From Agriotes lineatus (taxonomy: Eukaryota; Arthropoda; Insecta; Coleoptera; Elateridae): DNA of 64,000 nt. The translations under genes and the position numbers were made by a program. Each line of letters begins with the position of its first letter. Positions within the stretch are counted from its first letter, which is position 1. Location: NCBI GenBank assembly GCA_940337035.1, contig CALNHX010002977.1:98127-162126 (forward strand). Direction: 5' to 3'. Under the pieces are notes generated by a model, which was given only the letters and a program-made list of their open reading frames with translations, was not told the DNA's origin and ran no database searches. Below are positions 1 to 9,375 of this stretch, piece after piece.

Positions 1-930
1 CGTTTTTTGTTAAACCTTGTATTTCTGCTATATGATTATTGACAAACGTTTTCAATGAACTCGGTTCGTGCTTTAGCCAACCCAACACAATGGTTGAGTC
101 TGTCCAAAATGTGTAGCTAGATACATTCACGTGTAACGAATGAGACAACTTAGCGACTAATCGCGCTAGCACTAAACCATCACATAATTCCAACCTAGGT
201 ACCGTTAGTGACTTTAAAGGTGCTACCTTAGATTTCGCGCATAGGAGACGTACCCACGTATCCCCATCTCTATTTGTTGACCGTATATACATGCAAGCAC
301 CGTATGCATTTTCTGATGCGTCACAGAACGACTGTATTTCCACGTTATTAGGATCATCGCATATTACGCGCCTCGCAATTTTGATCTCGTTTAATAGCGG
401 TACACTCTTCTCGAAGTTCGACCAAAGCCAACTAAGGTCTAAGGGTAGTGGTTCGTCCCACAACAACTTTTGACGCCATAAGCGCTGTAGCAACGATTTC
501 GCGATTATAATGCATGGACTTAGTAATCCAAGAGGGTCAAAAATTTGCCCTATTACAGATAATAAAGTACGCTTTGTTAAATGCGTCGTCAACTCTTTAC
601 GAATATTGTACACGAATAAATCCGATTCGCAGACCCACGTTAATCCGAGCGTTTTCGTTTTCTCACTTTTACCAAACTCTGTCAGGCGAGAATTTGAATT
701 TTCCTTTTGCAATACTTGCCAGAATTTCTGAACTATTCGAATGCCATTTTCTCAAATGGAAACCTCCAGTTTTCAGAACGTTTGTTACATTGTCGCATAA
801 ATTCGATGCTTCAGTAATCGTATTTTCACCCGAAATGAAATCGTCGACATAAAAATCTGAACGTATCGCATCCGCAGTTTGTTTGATTTTGCACTGATTT
901 GCCAATTCGCATAAACTTCGTATAGCCAAG
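1..930 (-). pseudogene. BEL/Pao pol, RT palm and RNase H part
   Basis: Minus-strand translation gives the RT catalytic motif FYVDDFISG near 835-860. Further on come the BEL/Pao RNase H signatures FCDAS, AKSKVAPLK, PRLEL and FWTDS, running to the window edge. The frame changes near 668, where one frame stops just after SPDRVW and homology continues in another, so at least one frameshift is present. The segment starts at 930 because a LINE inserted there; the missing part of the RT resumes at 2574. This encodes polyprotein enzymes for reverse transcription and is not functional here. Confidence 0.88.
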
Positions 931-2573
931 ACCACGATTTTATGAATATAGTCAATGAAATAAAAAAGGATGGGTCTGCGGATATAATTGATAAAAATAT
1001 AAAGGCTGGTGGATGTAAATTAAGAAAAGAGATCGTTAAGGTTATTAATGAATCTATAGAAGAATCTAAAGTCCCCAGCCTGTGGAAAAATTCAGTTATA
1101 ACCCCAGTACCTAAAGTAAAAAATACGAAAAAATGTGAAGAATATAGGCCAATAAACACTTTACCTTTACCCGAAAAAATTATGGAAATGCACGTAAAAA
1201 AGCAGTTGTTACAGCATTTAGCAGATAATAATATACTGATAGAAAACCAATCAGGATTCCGGGATCACCATTCATGTGAAACATCTATTCAGTTAGTCAT
1301 TTCTAAATGGAGAGAGTTGATAGAACAAAATGAAATTGTATTGGCTGTCTTTGTAGATTTTAAAAGGGCGTTTGAAACCATCAACAGAGATGTTATGATA
1401 CAAAAACTAAAAAAATATGGAGTGGTTGAGGAAGCAAATAAATGGTTTGAAGACTATCTACATGACAGACATCAGCAAGTGAATGTGGACAGTTATGTGT
1501 CAAGTAAACTAGAAGTGAAATTCGGTGTGCCTCAGGGATCCGTCTTAGGTCCTCTTCTGTTTATATTGTATATAAACGACATAGCATCGTGTTTTGAAGA
1601 AGACACAATAATTAATTTGTTTGCGGATGATACAGTGATCTCTGTTTATGGAAAGTCAATTGAGGAAGTACTGGCTAAGATGCAAAGACAATTAAGTCAT
1701 TTTGAGGAGTGGTTAAGAAACAACTTTCTGTTTGTAAATACAAAAAAAAGTAATGTTATGGTATTTGGAACTAATGTAAATGTAGAACTTATAACTAAAT
1801 TAAAACTTCTGAACAATGAATTAGATTATGTTTTGGATTGTAAATATCTAGGTTTAATTATAGACAACAAATTGAAGTTTAATAAGCATATTGAATATGT
1901 GATAGACAAAATTAGTAAACGTGTAAATTACTTCTATAGAATTAGGGATAGCTTATCTGTTCTCAAGATTAACTGTGTATAAGTCAATTATAGCCCCACA
2001 TCTGAATATTGTTCGACCATTTTATATTATTGTAATGAGACAGAAAAGAGAGCTCTCCAAAAACAACAAAATAGGGCAATGAGAATTATTTTAAAGGTAA
2101 ATAAATATACACGGATTAATAATATGTTGGAATGTTTACAGTTTATGAGTATTAAACAAAGACTAATTTTCAATAATATGATATTTATATTTAAAATGAT
2201 ACATAAGATGCTACCAACGCATATGTCAAATAAAATTAAGTTTGTAAATGATGTACATAGTTATAATACTAGAACAGCAACCAATATTTACGTACCTTCT
2301 GTAAAGAAAGCAGTAACCAAGCAATCGCTTTTTCATGATGGTTTAGTTCTGTACAATGACCTGCCACTACATATGCGTGCTATTAATAATATTAAGGAGT
2401 TTAGGAGAAATATTGTGCAATATGTTAAAAGTAGTTTCTAAATGTACCTGATAAAATTTATTTTTTTTTCTTCTTTTTGGATAGGTTTTTGTTTTTGTTT
2501 ATTGTGTATTTTGTTATATGTTGTTGAAAATATGTAGCAAAGACTTGCTAATAAACTGTTACTACTACTACTA
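931..2573 (+). mobile_element. 5'-truncated LINE inserted in BEL/Pao RT
   Basis: A 1.64-kb non-LTR retrotransposon interrupts the minus-strand RT frame. The 4-bp sequence CAAG occurs immediately before (927-930) and after (2574-2577). Removing the insert plus one CAAG brings the two parts of the RT frame together in phase, so CAAG is the likely target-site duplication. The 3' end has AATAAA at 2550 and a short TAC trinucleotide tail (2559-2573). The 5' end is truncated within the ORF2 linker ahead of the RT domain. RT motifs suggest the Jockey/CR1/I superfamily. Confidence 0.88.
942..2441 (+). pseudogene. LINE ORF2 reverse transcriptase
   Basis: The frame 942-1982 encodes a non-LTR reverse transcriptase: motif A is VDFKRAFETIN, motif B is GVPQGSVLGPLLF, and the catalytic box is FADDT near 1621-1635. 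The C-terminal region continues at 2079-2441 in another frame. The text between 1975 and 2080 can be followed only by changing frame twice (near 1977 and near 2005), so two small indels separate the parts. The endonuclease domain is absent because of 5' truncation. The enzyme would copy LINE RNA at a nicked target; this copy is inactive. Confidence 0.87.
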
Positions 2574-3308
2574 CAAGTATGGAGCCAACGCGCACCCATA
2601 CATTACTGTATTCAAATCGTACGTATCTAAAGGTTTTGACGAATCCGTGCGCCAAAAAATTCTTTGATAAGATCTCTCGTTAGGCCTCACTAACACTTGA
2701 CGGTACATCTTCTCTGTGTCCGCCGTAACCCCGTATCTATGCTTTCGAAACCGTAGAATAATACTGAATAAATCATCTTGAAGGGTTGGACCCACCATCT
2801 GAATATCATTTAACGACATTCCATTGGATGAAGACACAGACGCATCGTCTACAACTCTCAATTTAGTCGTTTCACTATTTTCTCGCAATACACCATGATG
2901 TGGAAGGTAATAGGATACATCGCTACTATCGATGTGATTGTCGCATAATTTAGTCATATGGCCTAGCGTCTCGTATTCGGCCATGAACGTCCTGTATAGT
3001 TTGCAAAGAGTATCGTTCGCGTTTAACCTACGCTCTAAATTTGAAAAACGTTTACGTGTATTGTCTTTTGACTCACTTAACGTACTAGGTGACATCTTAA
3101 ATGGAATGGAAACCACAAACCTCCCATCCTCGTTCCGCGTTACAGAATTTACAAAATGTTCCTCGCATATCGTTTCTTCCTCAGATAGGTGTTTATGTTC
3201 TGCGCATTCTTCGATTTCCCAAAACCATGCAAGTTGCTCTTGTACTTCCAAATTTTGTCTAAAATTGCATAACGCTTGACGTATTTTCCAAAATGGACCT
3301 GCAATTAT
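2574..3308 (-). pseudogene. BEL/Pao pol, N-terminal RT part
   Basis: The minus-strand frame from 3308 down to 2574 carries the pre-RT and finger regions typical of BEL/Pao, including FKMSPSTLSES, YYLPHHGVLRE, the VVDDASVSS stretch and MYGCALAP near its end. It stops at the LINE insertion (2573), beyond which the palm continues at 930-1. A TGA at 3309-3311 separates it from the protease although the frame is otherwise continuous, so this is a nonsense mutation at a codon that is normally Trp in the GWIIAGP-type motif of the family. Confidence 0.87.
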
Positions 3309-3773
3309 TCACCCCAATTTGGTTTTACTAAGAATGGGTTTGTTTTTATCTAAACCCTTTGTTTGCCCGCATAATAATGACCAGAACAAATCAGCGCCAA
3401 TCAATAGATTTATTGGACTGGACTCATGAAAAGTCGGAACCGCTAAACGCATGAACTCAGGAATTGCAAGATTCGAAATATCGAATGTGCAATTTTGCAA
3501 CGGTTCCGTTATTTCATTTATAACAAAACAATGAAGTTTGGTAGAAAAGTCGCTCGTACGACTACGCATGATAATATCGCATTTAAATCGAATATTTGTA
3601 GTTACATTGCTTAAAGCCGCAACGTGTACATTTGCCCGCTGCTTGGGCAATTTTAATTGTTCGAATAAATTTTCTGTTATAAAGCTAGACTGCGATCCAC
3701 AATCTAACAACGCTCTGACCGTGTGAGGGTTTCCGTCCTCATCTAAAATTAGAACTACCGCTATAGATAACAA
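3309..3773 (-). pseudogene. BEL/Pao aspartic protease
   Basis: About 154 residues on the minus strand. The retroviral-type protease active-site triad appears as LLDCGSQSSFI (Asp-Cys-Gly, a variant common in BEL/Pao), and the flap and C-terminal part ends with LLIGADLFW. The frame ends in TGA at 3309-3311 directly ahead of the RT segment. On its upstream side the frame runs into the end of an inserted repeat at 3772, which separates it from gag (6091 onward). The protease would cleave the Gag-Pol polyprotein. Confidence 0.88.
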
Positions 3774-4024
3774 AAATCTGGTGTGATAAACTCACACAAC
3801 TTCCTTTTACAGTGATCTTATAGTTAGTCAAAAATTTCATTTTTAATTTTTAACCATTTGTTAAAAATTTTCAAAAATTACAAATTCTACAAAAACGGTA
3901 CAAAATCGAGTGTTAGTTGAAGAGACAAATTTTCTCTAGAATGTTAAGGTGATTTCAAAAATGTATAATATACCGGGTGTTTTATTTAAAATAGGAGTTA
4001 ATAAAAAAATTGAAAAAAAAAAAC

Positions 4025-4384
4025 AAAAGAAACCCACTTTAGAAGTATTCAACTGGAAAATCACCTATCTCACATCAATACACATTAAAAATGTAAGAAA
4101 AATGTAAAATTTAAAAAAAATCGTTAGAGCCGTTTTTGAAAAAATCGAAAAAAACTGAAAAATCACAAGAGTAAACACCTACTTCCGGTTATGCGATTTT
4201 CTTCAAAAGAAACCCACTTTAGAAGTATTCAACTGGAAAATCACCTATCTCACATCAATACACATTAAAAATGTAAGAAAAATGTAAAATTAAAAAAAAA
4301 TCGTTAGAGCCGTTTTTGAAAAAATCGAAAAAAACTGAAAAATCACAAGAGTAAACACCTACTTCCGGTTATGCGATTTTCTTC
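4025..4384. repeat. 180-bp tandem duplication inside the repeat
   Basis: Two near-identical 180-bp units (about 4025-4204 and 4205-4384) lie head to tail within the minus-strand copy of the ACTTCC-TCTG repeat. The junction shares the short sequence TTCAAAAG, suggesting a recent slippage or unequal exchange. The two plus-strand copies have a single unit. Confidence 0.9.
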
Positions 4385-4490
4385 AAAAGCTTGCTGTCTG
4401 ATCTACATAGTACACAAAACTTATATATAAAGTTTCAATGCCATACCTCTTTTCGTTTTTGAGATATTCTGTTCACAGACACAACAACAG

Positions 4491-4526
4491 ACACACAGAC
4501 AGACAGACACACAGACAGACCAATGA
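4491..4526. repeat. CAGA/TCTG microsatellites
   Basis: CAGA-rich tract on the plus strand within the minus-oriented repeat copy. Matching TCTG tracts sit at the homologous place in the plus copies (about 4836-4880 and 5521-5552). Length differs among copies, as expected for a microsatellite carried inside a dispersed repeat. Confidence 0.85.
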
Positions 4527-6090
4527 AAAAAAATATGTTTCGAATTTTTGGGGTGAATCCAATACTTCCTTTATAGTAGTAAAAGGAAGTAATACTTGTT
4601 TATTATTACGCGCATTTACGGAAGTCACACATCTACTTATCAGAACACATTTCAAGTATGAAAAGTTGGCAAACCTTGATGTTGGTAGCGCTACTTCCTT
4701 TTATACTTGTCCCATTTTTACTTCCTTTTACTATAAAGGAAGTATTGGATTCACCCCAAAAATTCGAAATTGAGTTTTCAACAGATCTTCACGTTTTAGA
4801 GTCCCCTGATCCCAAAAAACATTTTTTTTTCATTGGTCTGTCTGTCTGTCTGTCTGTCTGTCTGTGTGTGTGTCTGTCTGTGAACAGAATATCTCAAAAA
4901 CGAAAAGAGGTATGGCGTTAAAACTTCATATATAAGTTTTGTGTACTATGTAGATGAGACAGCAAGCTTTTGAAGAAAATCGCATAACCGTAAGTAGGTG
5001 TTTACTCTTGTGATTTTTCAGTTTTTTTCGATTTTTTCAAAAACGGCTCTAACGATTTTTTTTAAACTTTACATTTTTATTACATTTTGAATGTGTATTG
5101 ATGTGAAATAGGTGATTTTCCAGTTGAATACTTCTAAAGTGGGTTACTTTTGTTTTTTTTTCTATTTTTTTTATTACTCCTATTTTAAATAAAACACCAG
5201 GTATATTATTACATTTTTGAATTCACCTTAAAATTCTAGAGAAAATTTGTCTCTTCAACTAACGCTCTATTTTGTACCGTTTTTGTAGTATTTGTAATTT
5301 TTGAAAATTTTTGACAAATGGCTAAAAATTAAAAATGAAATTTTTGACTAATTATAAGAACACTGTAAAAGGAAGTTGTGTGAGTGTATCACACCAGATT
5401 TTTTACTTCCTTTTACAATAAAGGAAGTATTGGATTCACCCCAAAAATTCGAAATTGAGTTTTCAACAGATCTTCACGTTTTAGACTCCCCTCAACCCAA
5501 AAAACATATTTTTTTTCATTGGTCTGTCTGTCTGTCTGTCTGTCTGTGTGTCTGTGAACAGAATATGTATCTCAAAAACGAAAAGAGGTATGGCGTTGAA
5601 ACTTCATATATACGTTTTGTGTACTATGTAGATGAGACAGCAAGCTTTTGAAGAAGATCGCATAACCGGAAGTAGGTGTTTCCTCTTATGGTTTTTCAGT
5701 TTTTTTCAGTTTTTTCGATTTTTTCAAAAACGGCTCTAACGATTTTTTTCAAACTTCACATTTTTATTACATTTTGAATGTGTATTGATCTAGGATAGGT
5801 AATTTTCCAGTTGAATACTTTTAAAATGGGTTTCTTTTGTTTTTTTTCTATTTTTTTTATTAACTCCTATTTTAAATGGAACACCCGGTATATTATTACA
5901 TTTTTGAATTCAGCTTGGAATTCTAGAGAAAATTTGTCTCTTCAACTAACGCTCTATTTTGTACCGTTTTTGCAGAATTTGTAATTTTTGAAAATTTTTG
6001 ACAAATGCTTAAAAATTAAAAATCAAATTTTTGGCTAATTATAAAATCACTGTAAAAGGAAGTTGTGTGCGTGTATCACGCCAGATTTTT

Positions 6091-7010
6091 CTTCGTGTAG
6101 TAACGTGTTGTGCCTTTCCGGACATTTTTTGCAACATCCAAATTTGCATTCTCGTGCAATGTGACCCCGTCGTAAACAATTAACGCACAATTTTAACCTT
6201 CTCGTTTCATTGTAACGTTCGCTCGCGTTTAAAGCAAGAAACTTTTAACACTTTCTTAAATAATGTTCCCCGTCGCATAGTTCATACGAATGCTTTGCAA
6301 CAAACAAACCTCGCGTTTGTTCATTACCTTTATTATTAGTTCGCCTCGTATTTAAATTTCCCTCATTATCCCTCGATGGCCAATTAAATTGAACAGTTTT
6401 TAAAAAATCCGCGCGTCTATTAAGGAACTGTTTAAATTCGTCAAAGGTTGGCACGTTTTTTAAATTCGATTTGAATTGTTCCCATTCAAAATTAGTATTT
6501 TCATCGAGCTTTTCCGAAATGATGTAAATTATTAATGTGTCCCACTTATCAGTAGGCTCTTTTAACTGATTTAACGCCCGAAGATGTTTCGAAACTGAGT
6601 CAATTAAGTTTCTTAATTTTGCAGCCGATTCAGAAGTAACCGCTTCTAAATCAAATATAGCTTTAGTATGCGTCTGCACTAGCAGTTTTTCGTTATTGTA
6701 TCTTTCGCACAATATTTTCCCACGCAAGCTGGTAATTTTCCGCACAAAATTCTATCGATTGAATGATTTCTAATGCCCCTTCCTTTAGAACTGAGCGTAA
6801 ATAGTGAAATTTATTGATATCGTTTAATCGTTCGTTTGAATGCACCAATGATTCGAATGTATCTCAAAATTCAAGCCATTTACTTAATTGAACCTGATAT
6901 TTTGACATTTCAATAATTGGTAGTTTGACAAATTCCGTTGACGGAACGTACGCCTGTTGTGAATTGCCAGAAATTACGCTTTCAGTTTCCGCTCGCACAG
7001 ATGTTCCGAC
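6091..7010 (-). pseudogene. BEL/Pao gag with zinc knuckle
   Basis: Minus-strand gag of the BEL/Pao type: the N-terminal part reads through FVKLPIIEMSKYQ and INKFHYLRSVL (DUF1759-like region). A central part follows at 6245-6745, and then a CCHC zinc knuckle, CVNCLRRGHIAREC, at about 6140-6190. Lesions: TGA at 6864-6866, a frame change near 6713, and TAA at 6245-6247 between the central part and the knuckle. Gag would form the particle core and bind RNA. The 5' side is lost at the junction with an RTE LINE tail near 7010. Confidence 0.85.
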
Positions 7011-7328
7011 ATGTGCACTACCAAACATGCGAGACTATAAGAAGAATTGGTTTATCTTGGACAGCACATGGCAACTTCAGGGATACTAAAGTGGAACTGG
7101 GCAGGCCACCTAGCGAGATTCAGTGGTGGGGACGGTGGACCAAAAAGATATTCGACTCGAGACCTAGACAAGAAACGAAAAGAAGTAGACGGCAACTTTC
7201 AACAAGGTAGAAGGATGACAATCGCATTCAAAATAATTGGATACAGTGTGCACAGAATAGAGAACAGTGGCAAAATTTACGAGAGGCCCATGTCCAGCAG
7301 TGAATCAGAACGGCTAATTGATGATGAA
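7011..7328 (+). pseudogene. RTE-like LINE ORF2 C-terminal tail
   Basis: Plus-strand pieces carry the C-terminal signature of RTE-like LINE ORF2, KWNWAGHLARFS, followed in shifted frames by the usual arginine-rich segment and the QW.NLREA-type end. The fragment is about 320 bp, 5' truncated, and ends in TGATGATGA (7320-7328), a short trinucleotide tail common in RTE elements. It sits exactly between the BEL/Pao gag and the zinc-finger array, so its insertion or a later deletion forms both junctions. The 5' border is approximate (7000-7030). Confidence 0.75.
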
Positions 7329-8911
7329 GGCTTTTCGCCTGTGTGAGTTCTCACATGTTTAACTAAATGACTTTTGTCCCATGTTTTGAAATCACGTACA
7401 GAGCAAATATAAGGTTTTTCAACTGTGTGAATCCTCACGTGTTTAACTAAATCACCTTTTCGTGTTGTTTTATAATCACATACAGAGCAAATATAAGATT
7501 TTTCACCTGTATGAGTCTTCACATGTGTAACTAAAGCACCTTTCTGTGTTGTTTTATAATCACATACAGAGCAAATATAAGGCTTTTCACCAGTATGAGT
7601 CCTCATATGTGTAACTAAATTATTTTTCCGTGTTGTTTTGAAATCACATACAGAGCAATTACAAGGTTTTTCGCCTGTATGAGTCTTCACATGTGTAACT
7701 AAAGCACCTTTCTGTATTGTTTTATAATCACATACAGAGCAAATATAAGGCTTTTCACCAGTATGAGTCCTCATATGTGTAACTAAATTATTTTTCTGTG
7801 TTGTTTTGAAATCACATGCAGAGCAAATATAAGGTTTTTCGCCTGTATGAATCCTCACATGTGTAACTAAATGATTTTTGCGTGTTGTTTTGAAATCACA
7901 TACAGAAGAAATATAAGGTTTTTCGCTTGTATGAGTCTTCACATGTGTAACTAAAGTACTTCTCTGTGTTGTTTTGTAATCACATACACAGCAAGTATAA
8001 GGTTTTTCGCCTGTATGAATCCTCATATGTGTAACTAAATAATGTTTCCGTGTTGTTTTGAAATCACATACAGAGCAAGTATAAGGTTTTTCGCCTGTAT
8101 GAATTTTCACGTGTTTGACTAAATCACCTTTTCGTGTTGTTTTATAAGGTTTTTCGCCTGTGTGAACCCTCACATGTTTAACTAAGTCACCTTTCTGTGT
8201 TGTTTTATAATCACATACAGAGCAAATATAAGGCTTTTCACCAGTATGAGTCCTCATATGTGTAACTAAATTATTTTTCTGTGTTGTTTTGAAATCACAT
8301 ACAGAGCAAATATAAGGTTTTTCGCCTGTATGAATCCTCACATGTGTAACTAAATGATTTTTGCGTGTTGTTTTGAAATCACATACAGAGCAAATATAAG
8401 GTTTTTCGCCTGTATGAGTCTTCACATGTGTAACTAAAGTACTTTTTTGTGTTGTTTTGAAATCACAAACAGAGCGTATATAAGGTTTTTCGCCTGTATG
8501 AGTCTTCACATGTGTAACTAAAGCACCTTTCTGTGTTGTTTTGTAATCACATACAGAGCAAATATAAGGCTTTTCGCCAGTATGACTCCTCACATGTCTA
8601 ACTAAATTATTTTTCTGTGTTGTTTTGAAATCACATACAGAGCAAATATAAGGTTTTTCGCCTGTATGAATCCTCACATGTGTAACTAAATTATGTTTTC
8701 GTGTTGTTTTGAAATCACATACAGAGCAAAAATAAGGTTTTTCGCCTGTATAAGTCTTAATATGTGTAGCTAAACTGGTACTTTCAATGTTTTCTTGTTT
8801 AATGTATAACTTATCAAAATTTTCATTACTATCCGTGTTCTGGGATATGCATGATGTAATTGATGTAGGACTATGAGATTTCCTATTCGTAGTTTCTGGT
8901 TTGATGTCCAT
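7277..8911 (-). CDS. C2H2 zinc-finger array protein, 3' end replaced by LINE
   Basis: A 544-codon frame with an acidic/serine-rich N terminus (about 50 residues) followed by 17 tandem C2H2 units of 28 residues with TGEKPY linkers. The consensus is C-SV-C-DFKTTQKNNLVT-H-VRI-H. Thirteen units keep all four zinc ligands. Unit 4 (RSVC), unit 11 (SSVC) and unit 17 (CSVR) have lost one Cys, and unit 8 lacks the CxxC half. Such arrays bind DNA in the nucleus. The ATG at 8911 has A at -3 and G at +4; a plausible 3' splice site (pyrimidine tract then AG at 8981-8982) lies upstream, so this may be a last exon. The last 16 residues are encoded by antisense LINE sequence (7277-7328), so the original C terminus is lost. 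Near-identical neighbouring units suggest expansion by unequal exchange. It may be a host gene copy or a decaying paralogue. Confidence 0.8.
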   Translation of the reverse strand: MDIKPETTNRKSHSPTSITSCISQNTDSNENFDKLYIKQENIESTSLATHIKTYTGEKPYFCSVCDFKTTRKHNLVTHVRIHTGEKPYICSVCDFKTTQKNNLVRHVRSHTGEKPYICSVCDYKTTQKGALVTHVKTHTGEKPYIRSVCDFKTTQKSTLVTHVKTHTGEKPYICSVCDFKTTRKNHLVTHVRIHTGEKPYICSVCDFKTTQKNNLVTHMRTHTGEKPYICSVCDYKTTQKGDLVKHVRVHTGEKPYKTTRKGDLVKHVKIHTGEKPYTCSVCDFKTTRKHYLVTHMRIHTGEKPYTCCVCDYKTTQRSTLVTHVKTHTSEKPYISSVCDFKTTRKNHLVTHVRIHTGEKPYICSACDFKTTQKNNLVTHMRTHTGEKPYICSVCDYKTIQKGALVTHVKTHTGEKPCNCSVCDFKTTRKNNLVTHMRTHTGEKPYICSVCDYKTTQKGALVTHVKTHTGEKSYICSVCDYKTTRKGDLVKHVRIHTVEKPYICSVRDFKTWDKSHLVKHVRTHTGEKPSSSISRSDSLLDMGLS

Positions 8912-9375
8912 TATAGTTGTTTAAACATCAGAGTTTCTGTTAATGATAGATGATCCAATGGAATTTAAATATCTTCATACCTATAACAAAGGAGAATGTC
9001 ATTAGCCTACGATACATTGAGTATTGTACAGTAAATTATTTATTTTATTGCAAATTTTAACACTTCTATTTTTCTTTTTGTTATTTTGCTATTAAAACGA
9101 AATTCCGGTTCAAAATTGACCTCAAATGACAAACAAATCAAAGTTAGCCCGGATGGCTGAGCCCCATTTTATAATTAGACTTAAGTTTTGTTAATTAATT
9201 CGAAGAAAAATTTCTCAGTGCTGCAGTTTGCACAAAATATTATCAGAGGTTCTCCCAAAAACAAGATCAGGTATTATACGTAGTACAAGCGAGAGGTTTG
9301 GCAATAACAATGTATGAATGTATTACGGCATTATCAGCTATAATTTACCAAGGGCAATGATAATCATGCGCATTA
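8912..9375. other. Upstream region between zinc-finger ORF and LINE
   Basis: AT-rich and without a coding frame. On the minus strand it holds the putative acceptor splice site at 8981-8982 for the zinc-finger exon. No TATA box or further exon can be supported. Confidence 0.4.

Larger units (their letters stand above)
3772..6090. repeat. Three-copy inverted cluster of the ACTTCC-TCTG repeat
   Basis: Three copies of one repeat lie inside the BEL/Pao element. One is on the minus strand (3772-4590) and two are in tandem on the plus strand (4720-5403 and 5405-6090). Each unit starts with a small hairpin, ACTTCCTTTTAC then AAAGGAAGT. It then has GGATTCACCCC, a TCTG/TG microsatellite, a CTCAAAAACGAAAAGAGG block, AAGCTTTTGAAGAAAATCGC, and ends with TGTAAAAGGAAGT, a GTGTGA/TCACAC hairpin and CCAGATTTTT. 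The outer ends of the cluster are inverted copies of the same 3' terminus. ORFs across the TCTG tracts are low-complexity artefacts. I do not recognise a named family. Confidence 0.85.
1..7010 (-). mobile_element. BEL/Pao LTR retrotransposon, truncated and interrupted
   Basis: Read on the minus strand from about 7010 to 1, coding pieces follow the BEL/Pao order: gag with zinc knuckle, aspartic protease, reverse transcriptase, RNase H. The element is cut at its 5' side by an RTE LINE tail and leaves the window at its 3' side, so neither LTR is seen. Two later insertions split it: a LINE at 931-2573 and a repeat cluster at 3772-6090. Several in-frame stops and frameshifts show that it is dead. 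The family call rests on domain order and on motifs typical of BEL/Pao (for example DCGSQSSF in protease and YVDD in RT). Integrase and LTRs, if present, lie outside the window. Confidence 0.9.

Noticed and set aside
4438..5651. ORFs with SVCLSVCLCVCLSV or HTDRQTHRQT stretches
   Set aside because: These are translations of TCTG/CAGA microsatellites in a non-coding repeat; diverged lineages of the repeat translate to unrelated sequence.
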